From Pseudomonadales bacterium (GTDB lineage Bacteria > Pseudomonadota > Gammaproteobacteria > Pseudomonadales > Pseudohongiellaceae), in NCBI GenBank assembly GCA_024234395.1, contig JACKOH010000002.1, positions 868,001 to 932,000 of the forward strand: DNA of 64,000 nt, in the 5' to 3' direction. Every line of letters starts with the position of its first letter. Position 1 is the first letter of the stretch. The position numbers were made by a program, and so were the translations under genes. Below, piece after piece: positions 9,228 through 18,003 of this stretch. Below the pieces are notes generated by a model that searched no databases, was not told the origin of the DNA, and was given only the letters and a program-made list of their open reading frames with translations.

Positions 9228-10247
9228 TCAGGCCAGGGTCAGCTTGGCGGCGGCACCGGCCACTTCCCTGGCCAGTCGCGGGACCAGGTAGCCTGGCAGG
9301 CGGTGGCGCAGTTGCTCCACCAGTTGCAGACCCCTGGCTTCACTGACTTCGAAATGCCTGACTCCCTGCACCGGATCGAGCAGGTGCAGGTAATAGGGTA
9401 GTACACCCAATTCAAATAGCCTTTCGCTGAGTTCAATCAGGGCCTGCGGATTGTCGTTAACACCCTTTAAAAGGACGCTTTGATTGAGCAAAGTCAGGCC
9501 ATTTGCGGATAACCTGTCGATAGCGTCGGCAACCTGCTCATCCAGTTCGCGGGCATGATTACTGTGCAGAACCAGCACGGGACGCAGTCGTGTACCGGTC
9601 AGCCAGGCAAGCAATTCGGAGGTGACCCGCTGTGGAATCATGATCGGGGTCCGGGTATGGATGCGCAGTCGTCGCAAATGCGGGATCGATTCCAGGCTGG
9701 CGGTCAACCAGGCCAGCTGACGGTCTCCGGCAGCCAGAGGGTCACCGCCACTGTAGATGACTTCGGTGATCTGCGGGTCGCGGGCAATGTAATCGATGAC
9801 GGATTGCCAGGCCTGCCGGCCCGGTGTGTTACGCTGGTAATCGAAGTGCCGACGAAAGCAGTAACGGCAATGCACTGCACAATGGGGTGCCACCGTCAGC
9901 AATACCCGGCCGTGGTACTTGTGCAGCAGACCGGGCACTGGATTGCTGTCCTCCTCGCCGAGAGGGTCCCTGGTTGCCAGGGTGTCGCTGGCAGGAAGTT
10001 CCTGGTCCAGTGGCAGTACCTGACGCAACAACGGATCCTGCCAGTTGCCTTTCTCCATGCGGGCCAGAAACGGGCGTGGCACTTTAAGGGGAAAACTTTC
10101 CAGGACCTGCGGATCGAGTGGCAGATGGGCCGGATCCAGGTCCAGAATTTTCAGCAATTCCTTTGGATCTGTGACCAGATCGGCTAATATCTGTTGCCAT
10201 TTTTCAGCGGCATCGATGTTACGAATTTGGAAAACCGGATCTGACAT
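9228..10247 (-). CDS. epmB: EF-P (R)-beta-lysine modification: lysine 2,3-aminomutase EpmB
   Basis: A radical SAM, PLP-dependent aminomutase that turns (S)-alpha-lysine into (R)-beta-lysine for EF-P. The [4Fe-4S] motif is C123-x3-C127-x2-C130 (CAVHCRYCFRRHF), followed by YSGGDPLA. The length of 339 matches EpmB (about 340) rather than the longer catabolic lysine aminomutases. It is divergent from efp, with a 77-base gap, and epmA follows efp, so substrate synthesis, substrate protein and ligase are encoded together. Confidence 0.95.
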   Translation of the reverse strand: MSDPVFQIRNIDAAEKWQQILADLVTDPKELLKILDLDPAHLPLDPQVLESFPLKVPRPFLARMEKGNWQDPLLRQVLPLDQELPASDTLATRDPLGEEDSNPVPGLLHKYHGRVLLTVAPHCAVHCRYCFRRHFDYQRNTPGRQAWQSVIDYIARDPQITEVIYSGGDPLAAGDRQLAWLTASLESIPHLRRLRIHTRTPIMIPQRVTSELLAWLTGTRLRPVLVLHSNHARELDEQVADAIDRLSANGLTLLNQSVLLKGVNDNPQALIELSERLFELGVLPYYLHLLDPVQGVRHFEVSEARGLQLVEQLRHRLPGYLVPRLAREVAGAAAKLTLA

Positions 10248-10324
10248 GGAAAAGGCCCAGCCCTGAGAAGACAGGGATCATATCAATACAGCAAGCAATC
10301 CGTAATGGCTAGCGAGAGGAAATA

Positions 10325-10897
10325 ATGGCGATATACTCCACCAACGAATTCAAAGGCGGACTGAAAGTTCTGGTCGACGGCGAACCCTGTTCGATTATGG
10401 AGAATGAGGTGGTCAAGCCGGGTAAGGGCCAGGCCTTCAACCGGGTCAGGTTCCGCAACCTGAAAACCGGAAGAGTGTGGGAGCGCACTTTCAAGTCCGG
10501 CGAATCCATCGAGGGTGCCGATGTCATGGAATCCAACATGGAGTACCTGTATACGGACGGTGAGTTCTGGCACTTCATGAAGACCGATGGCAGCTTCGAA
10601 CAGGTGCCGGTAGACAAGGCTGCAATCGAGCAGGCTCTCAACTGGCTGAAGGAACAGGAGGTTTATCAGGTAACCACCTGGAACGAGCAGGCGATTTCCG
10701 TCACCCCGCCCAATTTCGTCGAACTGGAAGTGGTGCAGACCGATCCGGGCCTCAAGGGTGATACCGCCCAGGGCGGCACCAAGCCTGCCACGCTCAGTTC
10801 CGGTGCCGTGGTTAAAGTCCCGCTGTTCGTCAATGAAGGCGATATATTGCGGGTCGACACGCGAACCGGCGAATACCAGAACCGGGCCAACAAGTAG
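10325..10897 (+). CDS. efp: elongation factor P
   Basis: A translation factor that relieves ribosome stalling at polyproline. The 190-residue protein has the three beta-barrel EF-P domains. The modified residue is K34 in VVKPGKGQA, the form expected for beta-lysylation by EpmA. A GAGAGGAA-like ribosome binding site precedes the ATG. The gene ends 14 bases before epmA, so the two are likely one operon. Confidence 0.97.
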   Translation: MAIYSTNEFKGGLKVLVDGEPCSIMENEVVKPGKGQAFNRVRFRNLKTGRVWERTFKSGESIEGADVMESNMEYLYTDGEFWHFMKTDGSFEQVPVDKAAIEQALNWLKEQEVYQVTTWNEQAISVTPPNFVELEVVQTDPGLKGDTAQGGTKPATLSSGAVVKVPLFVNEGDILRVDTRTGEYQNRANK

Positions 10898-10911
10898 CGA
10901 CAGTTCTCAAC

Positions 10912-11874
10912 ATGGCTGACTGGCGACCTTCCGCTGCGATCGGGCTGTTGCAGCGGCGCGCCGTGCTGCTGGCGGAGATTCGCGAGTTTTTCCGGCAGCG
11001 CCAGGTGCTGGAAGTGGAAACCCCCCTGTTGTGTGCCACCACGGCCACCGATCCCCATCTTGATTCAATCCGCGTAACCGGCGTGCGGTATGGTGACAAG
11101 GGCAGCTATTTTCTGCAGACGTCGCCAGAATTTGCCATGAAAAAATTGCTGGCCGCCGGCAGCGGATCGATCTTTCAGATCTGCAAGGCGTTCCGGCGCG
11201 ATGAATGCGGGCGGCGCCATAATCCTGAATTCACCATGCTGGAATGGTACCGGACCGGTTTCGATGAGCACCAGCTCATGGACGAAGTGGCGGAACTGGT
11301 AGGACGGATCACCGGCCGGCCGGCGCCGGAGCGGATCAGTTACCGGCAACTGTTCCAGCGCCATCTTATGCTGGATCCGCTTACCTGTGACACTGAGGCA
11401 TTGCTGGCTGCAGCACGCCGTCACGTGGAATTCGATGCCACCGGTTATGGGCGGGACGACCTGCTGCAGCTGTTACTGGCAGAGGTTCTCGAGCCGGCTC
11501 TGGATCGGGACTGCTTCGTGTATGACTTCCCGCCCAGTATGGCGGCGCTGGCCAGGGTCACCGATGATGATCAGGGAACTCCGGTCGGACGCCGTTTCGA
11601 GCTGTTCATGGACGGGATGGAAATCGCCAACGGTTACTGGGAACTGACCGATGCCAGCGAGCAAGAACAGCGTTTTAAGACCGATATGGAACTGCGCCGA
11701 CAGTTACAGCGGGACGAGCTGCCGGTAGATCAGGAACTGCTGGCGGCACTGGCAGCCGGGCTGCCGGACTGCGCCGGCGTGGCACTGGGTGTGGATCGCC
11801 TGCTGATGGTGGCAACGGGAGCCGACAGTATCGACGCAGTGCTCAGTTTCCGGGGAGTCAGGCCGCCCGACTGA
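10912..11874 (+). CDS. epmA: EF-P--(R)-beta-lysine ligase EpmA
   Basis: A truncated lysyl-tRNA synthetase paralogue (GenX/PoxA) that attaches (R)-beta-lysine to K34 of EF-P. It is 320 residues long and has only the class II catalytic core, with no anticodon-binding domain. Motif 2 is visible as FQICKAFRRDECGRRHNPEF and motif 3 as GVALGVDRLLM. It lies 14 bases after efp. It ends 6 bases before a convergent gene. Confidence 0.95.
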   Translation: MADWRPSAAIGLLQRRAVLLAEIREFFRQRQVLEVETPLLCATTATDPHLDSIRVTGVRYGDKGSYFLQTSPEFAMKKLLAAGSGSIFQICKAFRRDECGRRHNPEFTMLEWYRTGFDEHQLMDEVAELVGRITGRPAPERISYRQLFQRHLMLDPLTCDTEALLAAARRHVEFDATGYGRDDLLQLLLAEVLEPALDRDCFVYDFPPSMAALARVTDDDQGTPVGRRFELFMDGMEIANGYWELTDASEQEQRFKTDMELRRQLQRDELPVDQELLAALAAGLPDCAGVALGVDRLLMVATGADSIDAVLSFRGVRPPD

Positions 11875-11880
11875 TCCTGC

Positions 11881-12384
11881 TCAGGGTGGCAACCAGCAAT
11901 CCGCCTGCAAAGTGGACGTCAGCCGGTGTCGCCGGCCGGTAAACGCCTGGTAAAGTGCTTCATGGGCGGACAGCGAACAACTGTCGGTGCGGTTGCTGTA
12001 GTCGCCGATCCACTGAATCAGCATTTCCAGATTGCGGTCCTGAGCGGCCCTGCTGGAGTACTTGTGTGGTTCGAACGGGCGGTTGCGGGCATTGGCGACA
12101 CACTCCTGCTCGGAAACCTGCAGAAACACCAGGTGCTCCGCTTCCTCTTCAAGCAGCGCCAGCAGATCTGCATAACAGCCCTCAACGACCCAGCCCTGCT
12201 GTGTCTGCAGAAACTCCGCGATCTGTGCGGCAGAGTCTTCCAGTGGGCGGCGCTGAGGCGGCATCCCCGGCATCCACGCCAGCGTGTCCAGGTCCAGGTG
12301 CGCCAGGCCCAGTGTCTGTTGCAGGCGCCGGGCCAGCGTGGTCTTACCCGAGCCGGAGTTACCGACTACCAGAACTTTTGTCAT
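11881..12384 (-). CDS. small P-loop NTPase, adenylate/shikimate kinase-like
   Basis: The Walker A motif is GNSGSGKTT close to the N-terminus, and the next strand reads LAHLDLDTLAWMPG, where shikimate and adenylate kinases have a substrate loop. The start is placed at the ATG at 12384 (MTKVLVVGNSGSGKT), preceded by GAAGAA; a GTG at 12399 would add five residues. Similar proteins are annotated as AAA family or topology-modulation-like kinases without known substrate. It is 167 residues, single-domain and soluble. It stands alone and converges with epmA. Confidence 0.7.
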   Translation of the reverse strand: MTKVLVVGNSGSGKTTLARRLQQTLGLAHLDLDTLAWMPGMPPQRRPLEDSAAQIAEFLQTQQGWVVEGCYADLLALLEEEAEHLVFLQVSEQECVANARNRPFEPHKYSSRAAQDRNLEMLIQWIGDYSNRTDSCSLSAHEALYQAFTGRRHRLTSTLQADCWLPP

Positions 12385-12510
12385 AGCTTCTTCGTGCACT
12401 CAATAGCTGATTGCGACATCAGGGTGCCTGCTCGCCGTCAGCAGGACTTGCATGGCAGTTTGTCAGAATTCCTGTCTCTCGTTATCAGGCATCATTGGTT
12501 CCGGCCCTGA

Positions 12511-12541
12511 TTGTTACTGCGACTGGCGAATGGGCTATAAT
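12511..12541 (+). promoter_or_regulatory. candidate sigma70 promoter of icd
   Basis: A consensus -10 box TATAAT at 12536-12541 lies about 115 bases before the icd start. A weak -35 is possible at 12514-12519 (TTACTG, 16-base spacing) or 12511-12516 (TTGTTA, 19 bases). A short CCCGGC/GCCGGG stem follows in the leader. The -10 is clear, the -35 is not. Confidence 0.5.
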
Positions 12542-12654
12542 ACGCGACCCCGGCAGGCCGGGACAGCAGCAGGCACGCGTATTGCGGGCCTCCCGCGAGA
12601 TTTCAGCACTCTATAACAAGTAACCGGATCAGTAATCAGAACACAGGAAGCATC

Positions 12655-14886
12655 ATGTCAGACCAGAAATCAGCCATCATCTACACAGAAACCGACGAGG
12701 CGCCAGCCCTGGCCACTTACTCACTGCTGCCGATTATCCAGGCTTTTGCTGCTGTGTCTGACATCAATGTCGAAACCCGTGATATTTCCCTGTCCGGGCG
12801 CATCATCGCCAATTTTCCGGACTTTCTGGACGAGAGCCAGCGCATTGGCGATGCGCTGACCGAACTGGGGGAAATGACCCAGGATCCCCTGGCCAACATC
12901 ATCAAATTACCTAATATCAGTGCTTCGATTCCACAGCTCAAGGCTGCGATCAGGGAACTGCAGGAGCAGGGTTATTCATTGCCGGATTATCCGGAAGAGC
13001 CGAAAACCGATAAGGAAAAAGACGTCAAAGCGCGATACGACCGGATCAAGGGCAGCGCCGTCAACCCGGTTCTGCGGGAAGGCAACTCCGACCGGCGGGC
13101 CCCTGCCTCAGTGAAAGCCTATGCCCGCAAGAATCCGCACTCCATGGGAGCCTGGTCGAAGGATTCGAAGAGTCACGTGGCGCACATGGAGTCTGGCGAC
13201 TTCTATGGCAGTGAAAAATCCGTCACCTTTACCGATGCCACCGATGTGAAAATACTGTTCACCGGTGCAGCGGGTCAGCAGACTGAATTGAAAAGCTCTT
13301 TTCCGCTGCAGGCTGGCGAGGTTATTGACGCTTCGGTCATGAGTCGGCAGGCATTAACCGAATTTCTGGCCCGCGAGATCGACTCGGCAAAACAGCAGGG
13401 CGTCCTGTTTTCCCTGCACATGAAGGCCACCATGATGAAGGTGTCCGACCCGATCATTTTCGGCCAGGCAGTGAAGGTCTATTACCAGGCCGTGTTCGAT
13501 AAATACAGCGATCTGTTTGAAGAACTGGGCGTCGATGCCAACAACGGCATCGGCGATGTCTATGCCCGGATCAGCAGCCTGCCGGAAGCGCAACAGGAGC
13601 AGATCAAGGCGGATCTGGATGCGGTCTATGAGACCCGTCCGGCCATGGCGATGGTCGACTCCGACCGCGGCATCACCAACCTGCATGTGCCCAGTGACAT
13701 CATCGTCGACGCCTCCATGCCGGCCATGATCCGTGGCTCCGGGCAGATGTGGGGCCCGGACGGTAAGCAGCACGACACCAAGGCGGTCATTCCGGATCGT
13801 TGCTATGCCGGCATCTACCAACAGGTCATTCAATTCTGCAAAGAAAATGGCGCCTTCGACCCCACCACTATGGGCAGCGTCCCGAATGTTGGGCTGATGG
13901 CCCAGAAAGCGGAGGAATACGGATCCCACGACAAGACTTTTCAGGTGCCTGCCGACGGTACCGTCAGTGTGGTGGATTCCTCCGGCAACACTCTTCTGGA
14001 ACATAAAGTACAGAAAGGCGACATCTGGCGTGCCTGTCAGACCAAGGACGCGCCGATTCGCGACTGGGTAAAGCTGGCCGTCAGCCGTGCCCGTGCCACC
14101 GGCGCACCCGCGGTGTTCTGGCTGGACAGCAACCGCGCCCACGACGCGCAGCTGATTGAAAAAGTGAACAGTTATCTGCCGGAACACGATACCGCGGGGC
14201 TGGAGATTCATATCATGACCCCGGAAGCTGCCATGCAATTCTCGCTGGAGCGTATCAGGGACGGTAAGGACACCATTTCCGTGACCGGCAATGTCCTGCG
14301 GGATTACCTGACCGACCTGTTCCCGATCCTGGAACTGGGGACCAGCGCCAAGATGCTGTCCATCGTGCCGCTGATGAACGGGGGTGGTCTGTTTGAAACC
14401 GGCGCCGGCGGCTCGGCACCCAAACACGTGCAGCAGTTCGTCAAGGAAAACCACCTGCGCTGGGATTCGCTGGGTGAGTTCCTGGCTCTGGCGGCCTCGC
14501 TGGAACATTTTTCCCAGGTCACCGGCAATGCCCGGGCCCAGGTGCTGGCCACAGCACTGGACAAGGCCACCGGCGAGTTTCTCAACAACAACAAGTCGCC
14601 GTCCCGCAAGGTGAAAGAGCTGGATAACCGGGGCAGTCACTTCTACCTGGCTCTTTACTGGGCCCAGGCACTGGCTGCCCAGGACCAGGATGCCGGGTTG
14701 GCGAAAAGTTTCAGCGCCCTGGCCGCTACCCTGGCCGCACAGGAGCAGCAGATCGTCGCGGAGCTTAATGGCGCCCAGGGAGTGGCAGTGGATATCGGTG
14801 GTTATTACCGTCCCGATCAACAGAAGTGTTCTGACGCCATGCGTCCCAGCCCGACACTGAATGCCGCCCTGGCGAGTCTGGGTTGA
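12655..14886 (+). CDS. icd: isocitrate dehydrogenase, NADP-dependent, monomeric type
   Basis: Oxidises isocitrate to 2-oxoglutarate with NADP+ in the TCA cycle. At 743 residues it is the large monomeric IDH-II type, found in Vibrio, Azotobacter, Colwellia and many marine gammaproteobacteria. Typical segments are IIYTETDEAPALATYSLLP at the start, NGIGDVYAR, and SVPNVGLMAQKAEEYGSHD. A GGAAGC ribosome binding site precedes the ATG. The gene is monocistronic, with its own promoter and a convergent hairpin at its end. Confidence 0.96.
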   Translation: MSDQKSAIIYTETDEAPALATYSLLPIIQAFAAVSDINVETRDISLSGRIIANFPDFLDESQRIGDALTELGEMTQDPLANIIKLPNISASIPQLKAAIRELQEQGYSLPDYPEEPKTDKEKDVKARYDRIKGSAVNPVLREGNSDRRAPASVKAYARKNPHSMGAWSKDSKSHVAHMESGDFYGSEKSVTFTDATDVKILFTGAAGQQTELKSSFPLQAGEVIDASVMSRQALTEFLAREIDSAKQQGVLFSLHMKATMMKVSDPIIFGQAVKVYYQAVFDKYSDLFEELGVDANNGIGDVYARISSLPEAQQEQIKADLDAVYETRPAMAMVDSDRGITNLHVPSDIIVDASMPAMIRGSGQMWGPDGKQHDTKAVIPDRCYAGIYQQVIQFCKENGAFDPTTMGSVPNVGLMAQKAEEYGSHDKTFQVPADGTVSVVDSSGNTLLEHKVQKGDIWRACQTKDAPIRDWVKLAVSRARATGAPAVFWLDSNRAHDAQLIEKVNSYLPEHDTAGLEIHIMTPEAAMQFSLERIRDGKDTISVTGNVLRDYLTDLFPILELGTSAKMLSIVPLMNGGGLFETGAGGSAPKHVQQFVKENHLRWDSLGEFLALAASLEHFSQVTGNARAQVLATALDKATGEFLNNNKSPSRKVKELDNRGSHFYLALYWAQALAAQDQDAGLAKSFSALAATLAAQEQQIVAELNGAQGVAVDIGGYYRPDQQKCSDAMRPSPTLNAALASLG

Positions 14887-14913
14887 GTGGAAACCGGGAC
14901 GCCGGTCTTGTTT

Positions 14914-14943
14914 ACCCGGGGTGGTGGCAATACCTCCCCGGGT
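14914..14943. terminator. GC-rich hairpin between convergent icd and AraC-type gene
   Basis: ACCCGGGG at 14914-14921 pairs with CCCCGGGT at 14936-14943, and the stem can be extended by two further G-C pairs inside. No T-tract follows on either strand. It may stop both converging transcripts as a weak or Rho-assisted terminator. Confidence 0.45.
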
Positions 14944-14961
14944 GTTCGCAGACTGCCGGAA

Positions 14962-16047
14962 TCAGTCACCGGCCCGGTAGTCACGGGGCGTTCTTCCGTA
15001 GGTTTCCTTGAAGGCCTTGTTGAAGGCGGACAGTGAATTGTATCCCACGTCCATGGCGATATTGGCTATGGACTCATCCGAGTCCTTGAGCAGTTGAGCG
15101 GCTTCCCGAATCCGGTAATGGTTCAGAAACTGATTAAAGTTGCGGAATTCCATGGTCTGGTTGATGGTGGTGCGGAGGCGCTGTTCAGAAGTTGACAGCT
15201 TATTGCCAAGCTGTGCGATAGTGAACCCTCTTTCCTTATAGAGCTTCTGCTCATTCATGGCACCGTTGATTTTCTCCATAAGGCGGCTGTCAGGCAGCAC
15301 GGTTCTGGCGCCATTGGTTTTTTCGGGGCGGGCCGGGCTGATACGTTGCGGATTCTGCAGCAACCGTTCGGTAACCGGGAGAATCTGGAAAGTGGCCAGG
15401 TTCAGGCCCAGCGTCCACAGGAATACCGCGCTGTAGATAACCAGTGTCACACCGGCCACGAAGAGCTGGCTGCCCTGTGGAGACAGCATGCGCTGGATCA
15501 GCGGGGACAGGACCCCGAAGGAAAGGGTGAATATCACCACCACGCCCATGCTGATCACGAATGGGAGCCGCAGTCGGCGACGTTGTTCCAGCAGGTCCGC
15601 GCGGCGCCCCTCGATGCCCATGTAGACCACGTGCAGACTGAGTCCGAACATGATGACGGTGGGCAGCAGGTAGCCAAGGTAATAGCCCCAGGCGCCGGTT
15701 GTGTAACCCTGTAGCTCAAGCAGTGAGTCGCCGGTTCGGAGCAGAAAATAAACGCCGATAAGAAATGCCCCGTAGGGGGGAATATGCCGCTCATCCTTGA
15801 AAAATGACATGGCAAACAGCCACAGCATGGCTGGAGTAAGAATCGCCAGGCTGTCCAGTACCAGGTCGACGGCGGGGTGGGAGCTCAGTACCGGAATCCC
15901 GCCAGCGAGAAATCCGCTGAGACACAGCGAAAACAGTACCAGAATTCTGGCCATGCGGTGGCCCGGAACATTGAACACAATGTAGCAGCCCAGAAACAGC
16001 AATTGCGAAATAGCCAGCCCGGCCAGGAGAGCGTTCAGGTTTTCCAT
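14962..16047 (-). CDS. AraC-family regulator with N-terminal membrane domain
   Basis: The first ~215 residues hold six or seven hydrophobic helices, and the last ~105 residues form an AraC-type double helix-turn-helix with ESIANIAMDVGYNSLSAFNKAFKETYGRTPRDYR. Such proteins are membrane-tethered transcription factors that probably sense a signal in the membrane or periplasm. The gene is divergent from the heme c/copper gene at 16432 with a shared 384-base region, so it is the obvious candidate regulator of that module. The 361-residue length is normal for this architecture. Confidence 0.85.
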   Translation of the reverse strand: MENLNALLAGLAISQLLFLGCYIVFNVPGHRMARILVLFSLCLSGFLAGGIPVLSSHPAVDLVLDSLAILTPAMLWLFAMSFFKDERHIPPYGAFLIGVYFLLRTGDSLLELQGYTTGAWGYYLGYLLPTVIMFGLSLHVVYMGIEGRRADLLEQRRRLRLPFVISMGVVVIFTLSFGVLSPLIQRMLSPQGSQLFVAGVTLVIYSAVFLWTLGLNLATFQILPVTERLLQNPQRISPARPEKTNGARTVLPDSRLMEKINGAMNEQKLYKERGFTIAQLGNKLSTSEQRLRTTINQTMEFRNFNQFLNHYRIREAAQLLKDSDESIANIAMDVGYNSLSAFNKAFKETYGRTPRDYRAGD

Positions 16048-16201
16048 GGGTAATTTTCTGATTACTGATTATTGAAATTATGCAGAATATGCCGTCCGGG
16101 AGGCAAAGAAATCAGTCAGTCAGCCCTCCAGCCCCCGTATTCCGGCCTGGTTGCTGAAACCTCATAGTGGGTGTAAGCTGTTGTTTTTAAGAAAGATACC
16201 A

Positions 16202-16306
16202 GCCATTAAAGCCAGACAATCTGACAAAATTCAAGCACTTCCCAGAAATCGCTCAGTTTTTACGAATTTTCAGGGAGATTTTTGCAGCTGAAATGGCTTT
16301 AATGCC
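16202..16306. promoter_or_regulatory. separated inverted repeat in the 384-base divergent region 16048-16431
   Basis: The gene-free stretch 16048-16431 lies between the AraC-type gene and the heme c/copper gene. In it GCCATTAAAGCCA (16202-16214) is repeated in inverted orientation as TGGCTTTAATGCC (16294-16306) with one mismatch and a 79-base spacer. AraC-type proteins often bind two distant half sites, so these may be the operator. The spacer is AT-rich and could hold the promoter; no convincing -35/-10 pair was found. A good ribosome binding site (AGAGGAGA) lies just before 16432. Confidence 0.4.
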
Positions 16307-16431
16307 GTTTGAAATTCTGAATCCGGAGCCGCAGGCTGGCCCGGAGAAAGTTGCTGGACTGGACCAGGCCAAGCAGAACAGAGTCCAAGACCAGGAGAGA
16401 CAAGTGAAACCCTGCTTAAGAGGAGATTTTC

Positions 16432-17868
16432 GTGCGAATTTCATCGATTGTTAAAACTAGCCTGTTGCTGGCTTTTTCCGGTGCGGTACTGTCACCGGTT
16501 ACCCTGGCCCAGGAAGTCACTTTCCATAAAGATATCGAACCGATCCTGCAGCGCAGCTGTCAAACCTGCCACCGCGAGGGGGGTGTAGCTCCCATGCCGC
16601 TGGTGACTTATGAACAGGTGGCGCCCTTTGCCGGACTGATCGAGTACAAAACCGGCCTGCGCGACCGTGCCGGAGCCATGCCGCCTTGGTATGTCGAGAA
16701 AAACGTCGGCATCCAGGAATTCAAGAATGACCCGTCCCTGAGTGACGAAGAGCTGGCTGCCATTTCCACCTGGGCACGCACCGGTGCTCCTGAAGGGAAT
16801 CCGGCCGATGCGCCAGCGCCACTGGCGTTCGACGATAGCGTCAAATGGAAACTGGGCGAACCGGACCTGGTGGTCAGCACCGAGGACTTCTTCATGGAAG
16901 GCGGCCGTCCGGACTGGTGGGGCGAACTGCAGCGGGTGCCCACTGGCATGACGGAAGACCGTTATGTGAAGTCGGTGGAAATCGTGGAAGTGAACGACGT
17001 GCCTCAGGCCGGCAGTGGCCGTGCCACCGTGGGCGGGCGTTATATTTTCCATCATATGATCTGGCGTACCGAAGTGCTGGATGAAGACGGTCGGATTATT
17101 CCGGGTGAGGCAGTGTCCTTTCCGGTCCATGAAGTAGGTCGTAACGGCGACGTCTTCGACCCCGATGCCGGTCCGTTGCTGAAAGCCAACTCCGCCTTCT
17201 TCACCGACTCCGTGCACATGCACTCCAATGGCCGTGATACCACCGGTCACCTGGAAATCGGCTTCACCTTCCATCCGAAAGGCTATGAACCCAAGTATGA
17301 AAGCAATATCAGCACTCTGGGTAACGGCGTCGATATCAGCGTGGAAGGCAATGCCAAAGGCCAGGAGCTGCACGCCTACCAGGTACTGACCGAGCACACC
17401 AAGGTAATCACCTTCGAACCCCATCTGCATGCGCCGGGCGAACGTATGTGCCTGCAGGCAATCTGGGGCTTCTCGGTGGAAACCATTTCCTGTGTCGGTT
17501 ACGACCACAACTGGGTCCGTGGCTATCCGTTCAAGGACGATTACACGCCGCTGCTGCCCAAGGGCACGATCCTGCACATTACCGGGTATTTCAACAATAC
17601 CGACGAAAACCCCAATGTGCCTGACCCACGCAACTGGCAGGGTTCCGGTAACCGCTCGGTGACCAACATGTTCATCGATCTGGGTATCCGGGTAACCATG
17701 AATGACGAACAGTTCATGGCGGAAATGGAAAAGCGGCGCCAGGATCGCAATCTCGGCCCCAACGATCATGTGATCGGCTGTCCCCTGTGCCTGGCCCCGG
17801 TGGTCTGGCCAATCGAAGAAACTTCCAGCACCAGCCAGGAGCTGGAGGATGATGTCGCTGGACTCTGA
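16432..17868 (+). CDS. heme c protein with PHM-like copper type II monooxygenase domain (copy 1)
   Basis: A signal peptide (about 1-26, ending LAQ) shows export. A single c-type heme motif follows: C43-Q-T-C46-H47. The rest resembles the two-domain copper type II, ascorbate-dependent monooxygenases (PHM/DBH). Probable CuH ligands are H207-H208 in FHHM and H262 or H264 in VHMHSNG; CuM ligands are H331 and H333 in EPHLHAPG and M413 in VTNMFIDLG. The heme may deliver electrons in place of ascorbate; that is inference. Translation starts at a GTG behind AGGAGA. The secreted gene at 18004 follows in the same direction, and both have paralogues at 41-43.6 kb. The substrate is unknown. Confidence 0.75.
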   Translation: MRISSIVKTSLLLAFSGAVLSPVTLAQEVTFHKDIEPILQRSCQTCHREGGVAPMPLVTYEQVAPFAGLIEYKTGLRDRAGAMPPWYVEKNVGIQEFKNDPSLSDEELAAISTWARTGAPEGNPADAPAPLAFDDSVKWKLGEPDLVVSTEDFFMEGGRPDWWGELQRVPTGMTEDRYVKSVEIVEVNDVPQAGSGRATVGGRYIFHHMIWRTEVLDEDGRIIPGEAVSFPVHEVGRNGDVFDPDAGPLLKANSAFFTDSVHMHSNGRDTTGHLEIGFTFHPKGYEPKYESNISTLGNGVDISVEGNAKGQELHAYQVLTEHTKVITFEPHLHAPGERMCLQAIWGFSVETISCVGYDHNWVRGYPFKDDYTPLLPKGTILHITGYFNNTDENPNVPDPRNWQGSGNRSVTNMFIDLGIRVTMNDEQFMAEMEKRRQDRNLGPNDHVIGCPLCLAPVVWPIEETSSTSQELEDDVAGL

Positions 17869-17909
17869 CCGGCGCGTCGGATTCCAGTACCAGCAATCCA
17901 GATCCCTCA

Positions 17910-17935
17910 GGCGAAGCCCGGTTCCGGGCTTCGCC
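17910..17935 (+). other. perfect 12-bp hairpin in the intergenic leader
   Basis: GGCGAAGCCCGG (17910-17921) and its exact complement (17924-17935) are separated by only two bases. No T-run follows, so it is unlikely to be an efficient intrinsic terminator. It may protect the 3' end of the upstream mRNA or tune expression between the two module genes. Confidence 0.5.
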
Positions 17936-18003
17936 AGGGACCCCCAACGACCATTTAACAATCCAAGAGACGGAGATCTTCCTCAGAAGGCGAGAAGTTA
18001 GCT

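Noticed and set aside
13354..14820. 488-codon open frame on the minus strand opposite icd
   Set aside because: It lies wholly antisense to an unmistakable isocitrate dehydrogenase, and its translation is rich in Gly, His, Gln and Val as expected for a shadow frame in GC-rich DNA.
16492..17961. 489-codon open frame opposite the heme c/copper gene
   Set aside because: Antisense to a gene with a heme motif, copper ligands and a paralogue; no start signal of its own.
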